Made by a program: the position numbers and the translations under genes | Part shown: piece after piece, positions 17,108 through 25,997 of the stretch | How the letters are laid out: each line of letters opens with the position of its first letter | Position numbering within the stretch: position 1 is the first letter of the stretch | Notes under the pieces: model-generated | What the model saw: only the letters and a program-made list of their open reading frames with translations | Databases searched by the model: none | What the model was told of the DNA's origin: nothing | Origin: Shewanella morhuae | GTDB lineage: Bacteria > Pseudomonadota > Gammaproteobacteria > Enterobacterales > Shewanellaceae | Assembly (NCBI RefSeq): GCF_900156405.1 | Contig: NZ_FTNN01000004.1 | Span: 155,029 to 219,028, forward strand | Reading direction: 5' to 3' | DNA length: 64,000 nucleotides

Positions 17108-20100
17108 ATGTTCAAAGCGAGTGAAGTGCTGGCAGGCCGCTACGATTCTGCCAATCTCGACGAACTGTTCAAAGCTGTCAGCGATAACTATATTGTCGAC
17201 GAAGAACAATACTTGTCAGAGCTAATCAAACTTGTTCCCTCCAGTGATGAAGCCATAGAGCGCGTCACTCGTCGTGCCCATGAATTGGTCAGTAAGGTTC
17301 GTCAATTCGATAAAAAAGGCTTAATGGTCGGTATAGACGCCTTCCTGCAACAGTACAGCTTAGAGACACAAGAAGGAATTATCCTGATGTGTTTAGCCGA
17401 AGCGCTACTGCGTATTCCCGATGCGGCCACTGCAGATGCACTGATTGAAGATAAACTTTCAGGGGCTAAGTGGGACGAGCACATGAGCAAAAGTGACTCA
17501 GTGCTGGTCAACGCATCGACTTGGGGGCTAATGCTCACAGGTAAAATCGTTAAGCTTGATAAAAATCTTGATGGTTCCCCGAGCAATCTGCTGAGCCGTT
17601 TAGTCAATCGCCTTGGCGAACCCGTGATCCGCCAAGCCATGATGGCCGCAATGAAGATCATGGGTAAACAGTTCGTGCTGGGGCGCAATATGAAAGAAGC
17701 CCTTAAAAACAGCGAAGACAAACGTAAACTCGGCTATACCCATTCCTACGATATGCTCGGTGAAGCGGCATTAACCCGTAAAGATGCCGATAAATATTTT
17801 ACCGATTACGCCAATGCCATCACTGAGCTGGGGGCGCAAAACTATAACGAAAACGAATCACCGCGACCAACCATCTCAATCAAACTCTCGGCATTACACC
17901 CACGCTATGAAGTCGCTAATGAAGATCGCGTCTTAACTGAACTGTACGATACCGTGATCCGCCTGATTAAATTAGCGCGCGGCCTAAATATCGGTATTTC
18001 TATCGATGCCGAAGAAGTCGATCGCCTCGAGTTATCACTAAAGCTGTTCCAAAAGCTATTTAATTCAGAAGCGGCAAAAGGCTGGGGATTATTAGGTATC
18101 GTAGTACAAGCGTACTCTAAGCGTGCCCTACCTGTGCTAGTTTGGTTAACCCGTCTTGCAAAAGAGCAAGGGGACGAAATCCCCTTACGTCTGGTAAAAG
18201 GCGCCTATTGGGATAGCGAGCTTAAATGGGCTCAGCAAGCGGGTGAAGCCGCTTACCCACTTTATACCCGTAAAGCCGGTACTGACGTTTCTTACCTTGC
18301 TTGCGCTCGTTATCTATTATCAGAGGCAACTCGTGGCGCTATTTACCCGCAATTTGCCAGCCATAACGCACAAACCGTGGCAGCAATTGCAGATATGGCG
18401 GGCGACCGTAACCATGAGTTCCAACGCTTGCATGGTATGGGACAAGAATTATATGACACTATTTTGGCAGAAGCAGGCGCTAAAGCAGTGCGTATTTATG
18501 CCCCCATTGGTGCCCATAAAGATTTACTACCCTACTTAGTGCGTCGTCTGCTAGAAAACGGGGCTAACACCTCGTTCGTCCACAAATTGGTCGATCCAAA
18601 AACCCCAATCGAGTCATTAGTGGTACATCCGCTAACAACGCTTATGGGTTACAAAACCCTGGCTAACAAAAAAATCGTTTTACCTACCGATATTTTCGGT
18701 AGTGATCGCAAAAACTCCAAGGGACTCAATATGAACATCATTTCCGAATCTGAGCCATTTTTCGCCGCATTAGAACAGTTTAAAGATACCCAATGGCAAG
18801 CGGGTCCACTGGTTAACGGCAAAACCTTAATCGGCGAGCACAAGACCGTTGTTAGCCCATACGACACCACTCAAACCGTGGGACAAATAGCCTTTGCCGA
18901 CGATGCTGCCATAGAGCTAGCGCTAGCGTCTGCTGACGCAGCATTTGCCTCATGGACGCGTACGCCTGTAGAAATACGTGCTTGTGCGCTGCAAAAATTA
19001 GCGGATTTATTAGAAGAAAACCGTGAAGAGTTAATTGTTCTTTGTACCCGTGAAGCAGGCAAAAGCATTCAAGACGGTATTGATGAAGTGCGTGAAGCCG
19101 TTGATTTTTGTCGTTACTACGCCATACAAGCCAAGAAGATGATGGCTAAGCCTGAACTGCTTCCAGGCCCAACGGGTGAGCTGAACGAACTGTTTCTGCA
19201 AGGCCGCGGTGTATTCGTGTGTATCAGCCCATGGAACTTCCCACTAGCAATCTTCCTTGGCCAAGTTTCTGCGGCATTAGCGGCGGGTAACACTGTTATC
19301 GCCAAACCTGCAGAGCAAACCTCAATTATTGGTTACCGTGCAGTGCAGCTGGCTCACCAAGCGGGTATTCCTGTTGAGGTGCTGCAATTCTTACCCGGCA
19401 CTGGCGCCACTGTGGGGAGCGCAATTACAGCGGACGAGCGTATTGGCGGTGTGTGCTTTACCGGTTCAACTGGCACAGCAAAACTGATTAACCGCACATT
19501 AGCCAACCGTGAAGGCGCAATTATTCCTTTAATTGCTGAAACTGGCGGTCAAAATGCCATGGTGGTGGACTCAACCTCGCAACCTGAGCAAGTGGTTAAC
19601 GATGTGGTGTCATCGTCATTCACTAGCGCGGGTCAACGCTGCTCGGCGCTGCGCGTACTCTTCTTGCAAACAGACATTGCCGATCGCGTGATTGAAGTAT
19701 TGCAAGGCGCGATGGATGAATTAGTCATTGGTAACCCAAGTTCAGTGAAAACTGACGTGGGTCCTGTGATTGACGCCACAGCAAAAGCTAACTTAGATGC
19801 GCATATCGACCATATCAAGCAAGTCGGTAAGCTTATCAAGCAAATGCCGCTGCCTGCGGGGACTGAAAATGGTCACTTCGTTTCGCCTACAGCGGTTGAA
19901 ATCGATTCGATTAAAGTGCTTGAGAAAGAACACTTTGGCCCAATCCTGCACGTTATTCGCTACAAGGCTGCAGAGCTAAGCCAAGTGATTAATGAAATCA
20001 ACAGCACAGGCTTTGGTTTAACCTTAGGTATCCACAGCCGTAACGAAGGCCATGCCCTTGAAGTTGCCGATAAAGTGAATGTAGGTAACGTGTACATTAA

Positions 20101-20287
20101 CCGCAACCAAATCGGCGCAGTGGTTGGCGTACAGCCTTTTGGCGGCCAAGGTTTGTCTGGTACAGGCCCTAAAGCCGGTGGTCCGCATTACTTAACCCGT
20201 TTTGTGACTGAAAAGACTCGCACCAACAACATCACCGCCATCGGTGGTAACGCGACGTTACTATCACTAGGTGATGGCGACGAATAA
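17108..20287 (+). CDS. putA: Bifunctional proline dehydrogenase / delta-1-pyrroline-5-carboxylate dehydrogenase
   Basis: PutA oxidises proline to glutamate in two steps, feeding electrons to FAD/quinone and then NAD+. The proline dehydrogenase barrel covers about 150-510 (PLRLVKGAYWDSELKWAQ, then the RRLLENGANTSFVHKL end). The aldehyde dehydrogenase covers about 560-1040, with the LIAETGGQNAMVVD glutamate region and catalytic Cys in SAGQRCSALRVL. At 1059 residues it lacks the N-terminal ribbon-helix-helix of the 1320-residue E. coli protein, so it cannot repress its own gene by that means. The ATG at 17108 has GGAAG at proper spacing; an ATG at 17093 does not. A putP transporter is not in the window. 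Confidence 0.96.
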   Translation: MFKASEVLAGRYDSANLDELFKAVSDNYIVDEEQYLSELIKLVPSSDEAIERVTRRAHELVSKVRQFDKKGLMVGIDAFLQQYSLETQEGIILMCLAEALLRIPDAATADALIEDKLSGAKWDEHMSKSDSVLVNASTWGLMLTGKIVKLDKNLDGSPSNLLSRLVNRLGEPVIRQAMMAAMKIMGKQFVLGRNMKEALKNSEDKRKLGYTHSYDMLGEAALTRKDADKYFTDYANAITELGAQNYNENESPRPTISIKLSALHPRYEVANEDRVLTELYDTVIRLIKLARGLNIGISIDAEEVDRLELSLKLFQKLFNSEAAKGWGLLGIVVQAYSKRALPVLVWLTRLAKEQGDEIPLRLVKGAYWDSELKWAQQAGEAAYPLYTRKAGTDVSYLACARYLLSEATRGAIYPQFASHNAQTVAAIADMAGDRNHEFQRLHGMGQELYDTILAEAGAKAVRIYAPIGAHKDLLPYLVRRLLENGANTSFVHKLVDPKTPIESLVVHPLTTLMGYKTLANKKIVLPTDIFGSDRKNSKGLNMNIISESEPFFAALEQFKDTQWQAGPLVNGKTLIGEHKTVVSPYDTTQTVGQIAFADDAAIELALASADAAFASWTRTPVEIRACALQKLADLLEENREELIVLCTREAGKSIQDGIDEVREAVDFCRYYAIQAKKMMAKPELLPGPTGELNELFLQGRGVFVCISPWNFPLAIFLGQVSAALAAGNTVIAKPAEQTSIIGYRAVQLAHQAGIPVEVLQFLPGTGATVGSAITADERIGGVCFTGSTGTAKLINRTLANREGAIIPLIAETGGQNAMVVDSTSQPEQVVNDVVSSSFTSAGQRCSALRVLFLQTDIADRVIEVLQGAMDELVIGNPSSVKTDVGPVIDATAKANLDAHIDHIKQVGKLIKQMPLPAGTENGHFVSPTAVEIDSIKVLEKEHFGPILHVIRYKAAELSQVINEINSTGFGLTLGIHSRNEGHALEVADKVNVGNVYINRNQIGAVVGVQPFGGQGLSGTGPKAGGPHYLTRFVTEKTRTNNITAIGGNATLLSLGDGDE

Positions 20288-20376
20288 ACTCACTGCATCT
20301 TTGTGTTAAATAGTCGCGATATTTCTTGGTATCGCTCTGAAATATCGTGACTATCAAAACTAATCGCTAAGCCATT

Positions 20377-20406
20377 AAAAAAGCCAGACTATCGTCTGGC
20401 TTTTTT
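20377..20406. terminator. Bidirectional terminator between putA and the VWA gene
   Basis: AAAAAAGCCAGAC (20377-20389) pairs with GTCTGGCTTTTTT (20394-20406) around TATC. Tracts on both sides let it serve both converging transcripts. Confidence 0.9.
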
Positions 20407-20518
20407 ACTTTAAATCAATCGCATAACCCAACACTACGTTTAAGACTTCGATAACCACTACAGATCTGCTATTTCGCTGTGCTTAACTAAGTGTAAGTGC
20501 TATTGAACCAAAACTGCA

Positions 20519-21373
20519 TCACATATCTGTCATTAACACCGGTTGACCAAAACCTTTAAGTTCAGCATGGGAGGACTCAAAATATTGCTGCCAAAACTGC
20601 TTTAGCGGCAACATAACTTGGCCACCACGAAATCCTTTTGACGTTGCCGGAACCCAACCTGCGCCTAACACATAAATATCTGCCTGCTTAAAATCACTGA
20701 GCATATTAGCTTTAGTAATTTTTTGCATTTCTTGCTCTGGAGCAATAACTTTTAAGGCATTTTTACTGTAAAAGCTGGTGACATCCGAGTTCTCAACCAT
20801 ATCAGAGACCAGTAACAACACTCGTCGCCCTTCGTTATCAGCAGCCACTTGCGGCGCTATCACTTGCGAAAGGTTGCTAAGAATTTCCGTTTTAGGTAAA
20901 TCCACATCATCAGGTTTAAAAGCATGCTTGATATGGGCATCAATTTTAGTCTTAACAAACTGAGCCTGTTTATTCATGCAGCTATCAAAGGTCATCAGGT
21001 TTTTCTTTGAAACATCATCTCTATCAGCAATGTTGGTGTCCAATCGACCACTAAACAAGACATCGGTATAATAATCTTTCACATAAGCACTAAAGCTGAT
21101 GATGGTGATTTTGTCGCCCGGCTGAAGAAAAAGGTGCACCTTTTCATGTACTGACTGTTTGATATTAAGATCAGGGGAAAAGGTACCATCGATTGCCACA
21201 AATAAGTGCCGTCCTGGTACTGATATCGCGGTACTGGGATCAATTTTGGCAAACTCGTAGCAACTTTTAATGTCATTTCGCTCAGCAGCGATGAGCGGTA
21301 AACTCGCAGAAATAGCGAAAGAGCCCAATAGGCCACCGATAACGAACTTAGCGAGCTTTGTCACGCATGCCAT
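20519..21373 (-). CDS. Exported von Willebrand factor A-like protein, third gene of an envelope operon
   Basis: A 284-residue protein with a signal peptide (about 1-30, ending LPLIAA) and one VWA-like domain. The first strand FVAIDGTFS (about 58-66) carries D-x-T-x-S, a variant of the DxSxS metal-ion-dependent adhesion site. FLQPGDKITIISFSA and LLLVSDMVENS match later strands of the fold. VWA domains mediate protein-protein contact, often through a divalent metal. Its start codon overlaps the preceding stop by one base (TAATG), implying translational coupling. I do not recognise the specific family. The likely location is the periplasm. Confidence 0.75.
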   Translation of the reverse strand: MACVTKLAKFVIGGLLGSFAISASLPLIAAERNDIKSCYEFAKIDPSTAISVPGRHLFVAIDGTFSPDLNIKQSVHEKVHLFLQPGDKITIISFSAYVKDYYTDVLFSGRLDTNIADRDDVSKKNLMTFDSCMNKQAQFVKTKIDAHIKHAFKPDDVDLPKTEILSNLSQVIAPQVAADNEGRRVLLLVSDMVENSDVTSFYSKNALKVIAPEQEMQKITKANMLSDFKQADIYVLGAGWVPATSKGFRGGQVMLPLKQFWQQYFESSHAELKGFGQPVLMTDM

Positions 21374-23010
21374 TAACTTAATTCTCCTAGCAACTCTTTG
21401 CGTAAACGATCGCGCATCTGTTCTTCCGTTTCAGCCACTTTTGGCGGCGGCGCCATTTCAGCAAGCAATTCTTGGCGAATACGCTGCTCAGCCTGTTCTG
21501 GTGTTTCTATTTGAGCAGCGGCTTTAGCTTCAGCTGCTTGCTTTGCGGCTGCATCGGCAATCAACTCAGCTTTAAGTCTGGCTTCCATTTGCTCTGGCGA
21601 CTCAGTAACAACATCGTCGACGACTTTGGCCACAGCGACTTTCTCTGCCGCGGCTGGGGTATTTTTCATCGCCTGATGACTGGCTAACGTTTGATGCTCG
21701 CGTAACCGTACCGATTGATCATAACGATTTTCAGCATTACCTAAATCTTCCATATACATCAAGAATGAACGATCGCCGCACGCTTCTAATACTTGCAACA
21801 CTCTAGGATCTTGGCAGTTAATCTCAGCCTTTTGATTCATTCTTTGTTGTAAGTTGGTTAAGCGTTTTTGCGCCACACGTGCAACTTGCTGCTTTAAGCG
21901 TGAATAATGCGTCTTAAACTCACGCTCACTCTTAAAGTTACCGATTTCTTTACGGGCATCTTTAGAGTGCTTACCTGCAAATCCGGTTTTAAAACCAATC
22001 AAAATACCGAAAATTTGTAACAGTACAAACAGGAATGCGAGGAAGATGAAGGTTCCCCAACCGCCTTTCTGTTCGCGCTCCCAAATATCACCACCGGCTT
22101 TATCGTCGGCACTTTTCGCTTCTGCCACTAAAAATGCGGGCGGCGCTTCTGCGTAGGGATCCTGTGTTTGATACATTTCACCGGAGGTTTTGATCATGAC
22201 TTCGTCAATGTGCATTTTTTCAAGCACTTGGCCACGAACATATGTAGCCAACACCGCAATAACAATAATCGCAATCGCAGTTATTGTAGTGATGAAATAA
22301 CGGGGCTTAACTTCAGCATTTGTAGAAATCCGATTAATGACTTGTTTGTATTGCGGCTCATCATCATCGTCAAAGGTTTTATCTAAATTAATGCGGGTAT
22401 TAGGCGCGAGTTCTGGGGTGGCTTTGTCACGATTTTTAGCATTTTTCCACCATACTTTCGCTTTTTTAATCAGCGAGTTTGCATGTAATTCATGCCCAGT
22501 AAAGTGAGTTAAACCAACCAGTAAAACTGAAATAATAAAAGCAATACCCACAGCGCCTTGCTGTTGCAGCTTTTCTGATGCGCCAGGAATAGTAAAACCA
22601 GACAACACATAACTAAACCCCATCGCCTCAACAAATACTAAAGCGGCGATCAGAATCCAACCTAAAATGTGTAAGTTATTACGACCATTTTCAGTCACTT
22701 TACCTAAGTAATCTTGGCTTTTACTGAACAATTCTTCGTCTTTATTTACTTTTTCGTAATGAGCAGCAAAGTCGGTACACAGCGCGACTTCAGTGTTCAG
22801 CCAATCTTTATCGTAAATCTTAACTTGAGTTTCATAATCTTTCGCTAAGCGACTTTCCTTACCGATCAATGGGAAGGCGTACCACATATTGAGCCACCAA
22901 AAGCTCACTTTATCCCACCAAATGGTTATCACGACCACTAAGACCATCAAAGACAGTAACAGCGACACTAATGCGCGATACTCGTTAAACAGCGTTGACA
23001 CCAAATCCAT
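21373..23010 (-). CDS. Five-TM inner-membrane protein with coiled coil and C-terminal repeats
   Basis: An unrecognised 545-residue protein. Hydrophobic segments lie near residues 12-30, 114-137, 153-169, 238-257 and 319-340. A long helical region follows (355-470), with three imperfect C-terminal repeats at about 470-484, 502-516 and 527-541. Their pattern is E-[ST]-x-E-Q-x3-R-[LI]-[KR]-x-E-L-[IL], separated by Ala/Lys- or Pro-rich linkers. The repeats look like short amphipathic helices. It lies between the OmpA-type lipoprotein and VWA genes and probably joins the two across the envelope (inference). Confidence 0.7.
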   Translation of the reverse strand: MDLVSTLFNEYRALVSLLLSLMVLVVVITIWWDKVSFWWLNMWYAFPLIGKESRLAKDYETQVKIYDKDWLNTEVALCTDFAAHYEKVNKDEELFSKSQDYLGKVTENGRNNLHILGWILIAALVFVEAMGFSYVLSGFTIPGASEKLQQQGAVGIAFIISVLLVGLTHFTGHELHANSLIKKAKVWWKNAKNRDKATPELAPNTRINLDKTFDDDDEPQYKQVINRISTNAEVKPRYFITTITAIAIIVIAVLATYVRGQVLEKMHIDEVMIKTSGEMYQTQDPYAEAPPAFLVAEAKSADDKAGGDIWEREQKGGWGTFIFLAFLFVLLQIFGILIGFKTGFAGKHSKDARKEIGNFKSEREFKTHYSRLKQQVARVAQKRLTNLQQRMNQKAEINCQDPRVLQVLEACGDRSFLMYMEDLGNAENRYDQSVRLREHQTLASHQAMKNTPAAAEKVAVAKVVDDVVTESPEQMEARLKAELIADAAAKQAAEAKAAAQIETPEQAEQRIRQELLAEMAPPPKVAETEEQMRDRLRKELLGELS

Positions 23011-23032
23011 TTCTAACTCCTAAGCGCATTTC

Positions 23033-24580
23033 TTATAACAATTTTGGTTCAAAATCGGCTTCATAAACCGCTTTGTTTTTTTCGTAATACAGCTTGCCAG
23101 CAATCGCAGCAGCTGAACGGTCAATAGGCATCACTAAATCCATGCAACGCACTGGCGAGTCTTTCTCACTTGTAAACACACGATATAACAAACCTTTATC
23201 GCCATAATACGTTTCTACATGGCTAGTCAGTTGATAATTAGGCGCATCTTTGCTTGAGCCTTTATAGTTCTTCCAAATATTCACTTTAGGTGCAGATATC
23301 GCGGTGCCGCTGTCTTTAATAACAGCCACTGGCGTTAAGCCAATATAATGGCCGTTAACCTTACTCACCCAAACCGTTCCGTTCATGCCGGGTAAGTAAT
23401 CTGCGGTGTTGTAATCATTACGATTGTAACTCTCACCCGTAGATAAACTTTTGACATCACCCGTTACCCGAGGCCCTTCTACGGCGCAGTTTAAACTTGA
23501 TATCTCTGATGCATAAGCCTTACTAAATAGTGCAAAACCACTCTCTTTCTTAACTCCGACCAATTGGGCAAAGTTAGTCGAGGCGTCTGCCATTTTTTTG
23601 CCACCAAAATCGACGAGGGCTTTTTGTTGCTTGACGGGATCAAGTAATTTCACGATTTCTGACTGCGTCATGTCAATTGATGCAGACTCAGCAGTTGATG
23701 GGCTTGGAGTGTGGGTGGTTTGCGCCACCGCTTTTGTCGGTTGAACCGTGGCAACTTTATCCTGCGAACGGCGGGATAAATAGCTTAAATTCGTTTTTTG
23801 TTTATAGGAATAAGCCAGTAATTGATCAGGTTTACCATCAATTTCAATAATCTCAACGCGGCGGTTTTTAGCCTTGCCCACGTCATCACTATTGGCGGCA
23901 ACGGGTTGTGATTCGCCCGCACCTTGGAAGAATAATCGTTCTGTCGGAATACCCGCTTGATTAAAAATTGTCGCTACATAGCGTGCTCTTGCTTCGCTAA
24001 GCTCTTGATTTAACGCTTCTCCGCCACTAGCATCAGTGTGCCCAGTAATCAAAATATTTTGTTTAGAATCTTTATAAATCGCAGCGAGTTTTTGAAACTT
24101 TTTCTTAGCTTCTGCCGTGGCTTCTGCAGATCCTGAAGCAAACATCACCTCATTGCTAGACACAGTTGCAGCCATGCCCACAACTTGATAATCGGCATAT
24201 TTTTGTTGATCGTCCTTAGACATAGTTTGTTCAGGAGAACTGATCAACAAACTACTTTGTTGCTCATCACTGGCCTTTGAAGCACTGATTGAAGTGAATT
24301 GAATATCGAGATTTTCAGTTTTGGCCAATTGTTCTAACGCTTCGCGTTTCTTCTGAAAATCATAACCGACGGTACAGCCTATCGCTGCGCCAGCCGCGCC
24401 ACCATAAACCATACCTTTTTTGCCGCCCAAATAATTACCAATGAGCACACCTAAACCGGTACCAATAGCACAACCAATAACGGTTTCTTTATTATCTTCG
24501 ACGGACTGAGTGATGGCACAACTACTGAGCGATAATACACCAGCAACGGCTAGTGATATGGATTTGAAATTAGACTTCAT
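23033..24580 (-). CDS. OmpA-domain lipoprotein with glycine zipper, first gene of an envelope operon
   Basis: A 515-residue lipoprotein precursor with lipobox SLSSC. The ATG at 24580 has AGGG six bases upstream, while the ATG at 24586 would touch that site. After lipidation come a glycine-zipper region (about 33-75: GCAIGTGLGVLIGNYLGG, GGAAGAAIG) and an OmpA-type peptidoglycan-binding domain (about 145-250: ITGHTDASGGEALNQELSEARA...GAGESQPVA...NRRVEIIE). The remaining roughly 250-residue C-terminal half is not recognised and carries two Cys that may pair. It should sit in the outer membrane and grip the cell wall. The next gene starts 22 bp downstream. Confidence 0.8.
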   Translation of the reverse strand: MKSNFKSISLAVAGVLSLSSCAITQSVEDNKETVIGCAIGTGLGVLIGNYLGGKKGMVYGGAAGAAIGCTVGYDFQKKREALEQLAKTENLDIQFTSISASKASDEQQSSLLISSPEQTMSKDDQQKYADYQVVGMAATVSSNEVMFASGSAEATAEAKKKFQKLAAIYKDSKQNILITGHTDASGGEALNQELSEARARYVATIFNQAGIPTERLFFQGAGESQPVAANSDDVGKAKNRRVEIIEIDGKPDQLLAYSYKQKTNLSYLSRRSQDKVATVQPTKAVAQTTHTPSPSTAESASIDMTQSEIVKLLDPVKQQKALVDFGGKKMADASTNFAQLVGVKKESGFALFSKAYASEISSLNCAVEGPRVTGDVKSLSTGESYNRNDYNTADYLPGMNGTVWVSKVNGHYIGLTPVAVIKDSGTAISAPKVNIWKNYKGSSKDAPNYQLTSHVETYYGDKGLLYRVFTSEKDSPVRCMDLVMPIDRSAAAIAGKLYYEKNKAVYEADFEPKLL

Positions 24581-24639
24581 CGTCATCCCTAACTTTTTTT
24601 AAAATTCAAACGGAATTCTATAGATAAAATAAGTTAAGG

Positions 24640-24668
24640 ATTAGAGTAAATCAGCCTTGAAAAGTCAA
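24640..24668 (-). promoter_or_regulatory. Promoter of the OmpA-lipoprotein operon
   Basis: On the minus strand, TTGACT (24668-24663) and TCTAAT (24645-24640) are separated by exactly 17 bp. Both hexamers are close to the sigma-70 consensus. Transcription would start near 24633, about 50 bases before the start codon. The rest of 24669-24900 shows no further supported feature. Confidence 0.5.
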
Positions 24669-24919
24669 TCTAAAGTTGACATTTATGTAACCAAAACATT
24701 AATTAAAGCTTAAATTTATAAGTGATTTCCTACCTAAAATGGCTTCAACGACTAACGCCTATGTGTTTTCGAAACAGTTTATTGTGAACTCATATCCACT
24801 ATCGAAAAAAACTTTCCAAGGTCATCGTTTCTCTGTTGCACCGACTCTTTCAAACACCCCATAATTAACACCTGACGCTATTCTTGTTTTATCCTAATGT
24901 TAATTTTATTAAGGTTGCT

Positions 24920-25651
24920 ATGACATTTTCGCTATTAGATATTTCTGCATTGGTGTGGTTTATCGTTTCTTGGGCTGGCTATACCGCCTTTGCCCGTCTT
25001 AAGGCGAAAGATACCGACTGTATTGCCCGTGGCCTACATAAGCATAGAATTTATTGGATGCTTGAGGTGATGACCCGCGGAGTACGGGTAGGTGATGCAG
25101 CATTACTGGCTAACCTTGAACGAAATATTGCTTTTTTTGCCTCAACCACTTTATTTGTGCTCGCAGGTGTACTGACCTTATTTGCTCAAGTTGAACGCTT
25201 AGAGAGCGTAATATCGACCATTCCGTTTGCTGCGCCTCCAAATCATTCACTGGTGCAAGTAAAGCTTGCCCTATTAGTTGGCATCTTTGTGATGGCCTTC
25301 TTTCAGTTTACCTGGTCAATGCGTCAATATGGGTTTGTGAATGTGATGATAGGTGCAGGGCCATTAGACAGCGATGGCTCAAACGATAATCTCAAAGCTT
25401 ACGCAAGACAAATGGCAACAGTGCAAGATCAAGCAGCGCACTCTTACAACTATGGACTGCGAGCCTATTATTTTTCGATGGCAGTATTGTGCTGGTTTGT
25501 ACACCCGATACTGTTTATCTCCGCGAGTTTATTCGTAGTTGCAACCTTATATCGCCGCGAATTCAAATCCCGCGCGGTCACGGCAATTACTGCGGCAAAA
25601 GGTCACTTACTGATAGAAAGTCAAATAAAAGGAAACACACACGCTGATTAA
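24920..25651 (+). CDS. DUF599 family membrane protein
   Basis: A 243-residue integral membrane protein with four to five hydrophobic segments and the DUF599-type core (RRG-like HKHRIYWMLEVMTRGVRVGDAALLANLERNIAFFASTTLF). The function is unknown. The ATG at 24920 follows AAGG by five bases; an upstream TTG at 24884 would add residues with no ribosome site. It appears to be transcribed alone, or with the small HTH gene about 70 bp downstream. Confidence 0.8.
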   Translation: MTFSLLDISALVWFIVSWAGYTAFARLKAKDTDCIARGLHKHRIYWMLEVMTRGVRVGDAALLANLERNIAFFASTTLFVLAGVLTLFAQVERLESVISTIPFAAPPNHSLVQVKLALLVGIFVMAFFQFTWSMRQYGFVNVMIGAGPLDSDGSNDNLKAYARQMATVQDQAAHSYNYGLRAYYFSMAVLCWFVHPILFISASLFVVATLYRREFKSRAVTAITAAKGHLLIESQIKGNTHAD

Positions 25652-25723
25652 CGCGTGTCCCAGCTGTGAATTATTGTCCTATACTGTTGGTATCATAACG
25701 CAATGGAATGATAGGAAAGTCAC

Positions 25724-25900
25724 ATGAATGAGAACTTACTGACCTTAGATGAAGTGTGCAAAATGCTCGATAAAACGCCAGCAACAATAAAACGCTTTGC
25801 ACGAGAAAACTTACTATCGAGCGTGCAAGAAGGTAACGAATTAAAATTCAATGAAGCTGAAGTAAAGCGTTACCTTTCATTTTCGCAACGCTTAGGTTAA
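25724..25900 (+). CDS. 58-residue helix-turn-helix (excisionase/MerR-like) protein
   Basis: ATG at 25724, preceded by AGGAAAG, opens a 58-residue frame starting MNENLLTLDEVCKMLDKTP and ending RYLSFSQRLG. The LTLDEVCKMLDKTPATIKRFARENLL stretch is a winged-helix/MerR-type HTH like those of excisionases and small DNA-binding adaptors; FNEAEVKRYL is the usual second half. Its targets are unknown. It stands alone between a DUF599 gene and the converging CYTH gene, and no integrase or prophage is nearby. Confidence 0.75.
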   Translation: MNENLLTLDEVCKMLDKTPATIKRFARENLLSSVQEGNELKFNEAEVKRYLSFSQRLG

Positions 25901-25997
25901 TCGTTATATCTGGCCGTATAGCCTGCTGATATGTTGTGCGAATACATAAGTATTGCGAGCTTATCGACAATATTAGTGCCTAGTTAATAAGCCCCAA

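Noticed and set aside
18243-18539. Possible coding frame inside putA
   Set aside because: It is covered by the well-conserved putA frame and has no homology or start signal.
20519-24580. Zorya-type ZorA/ZorB defence pair
   Set aside because: There is an OmpA-type protein beside a TM coiled-coil protein, but the OmpA protein is a lipoprotein with a glycine zipper, the partner does not show the MotA layout, and no helicase or nuclease genes follow.
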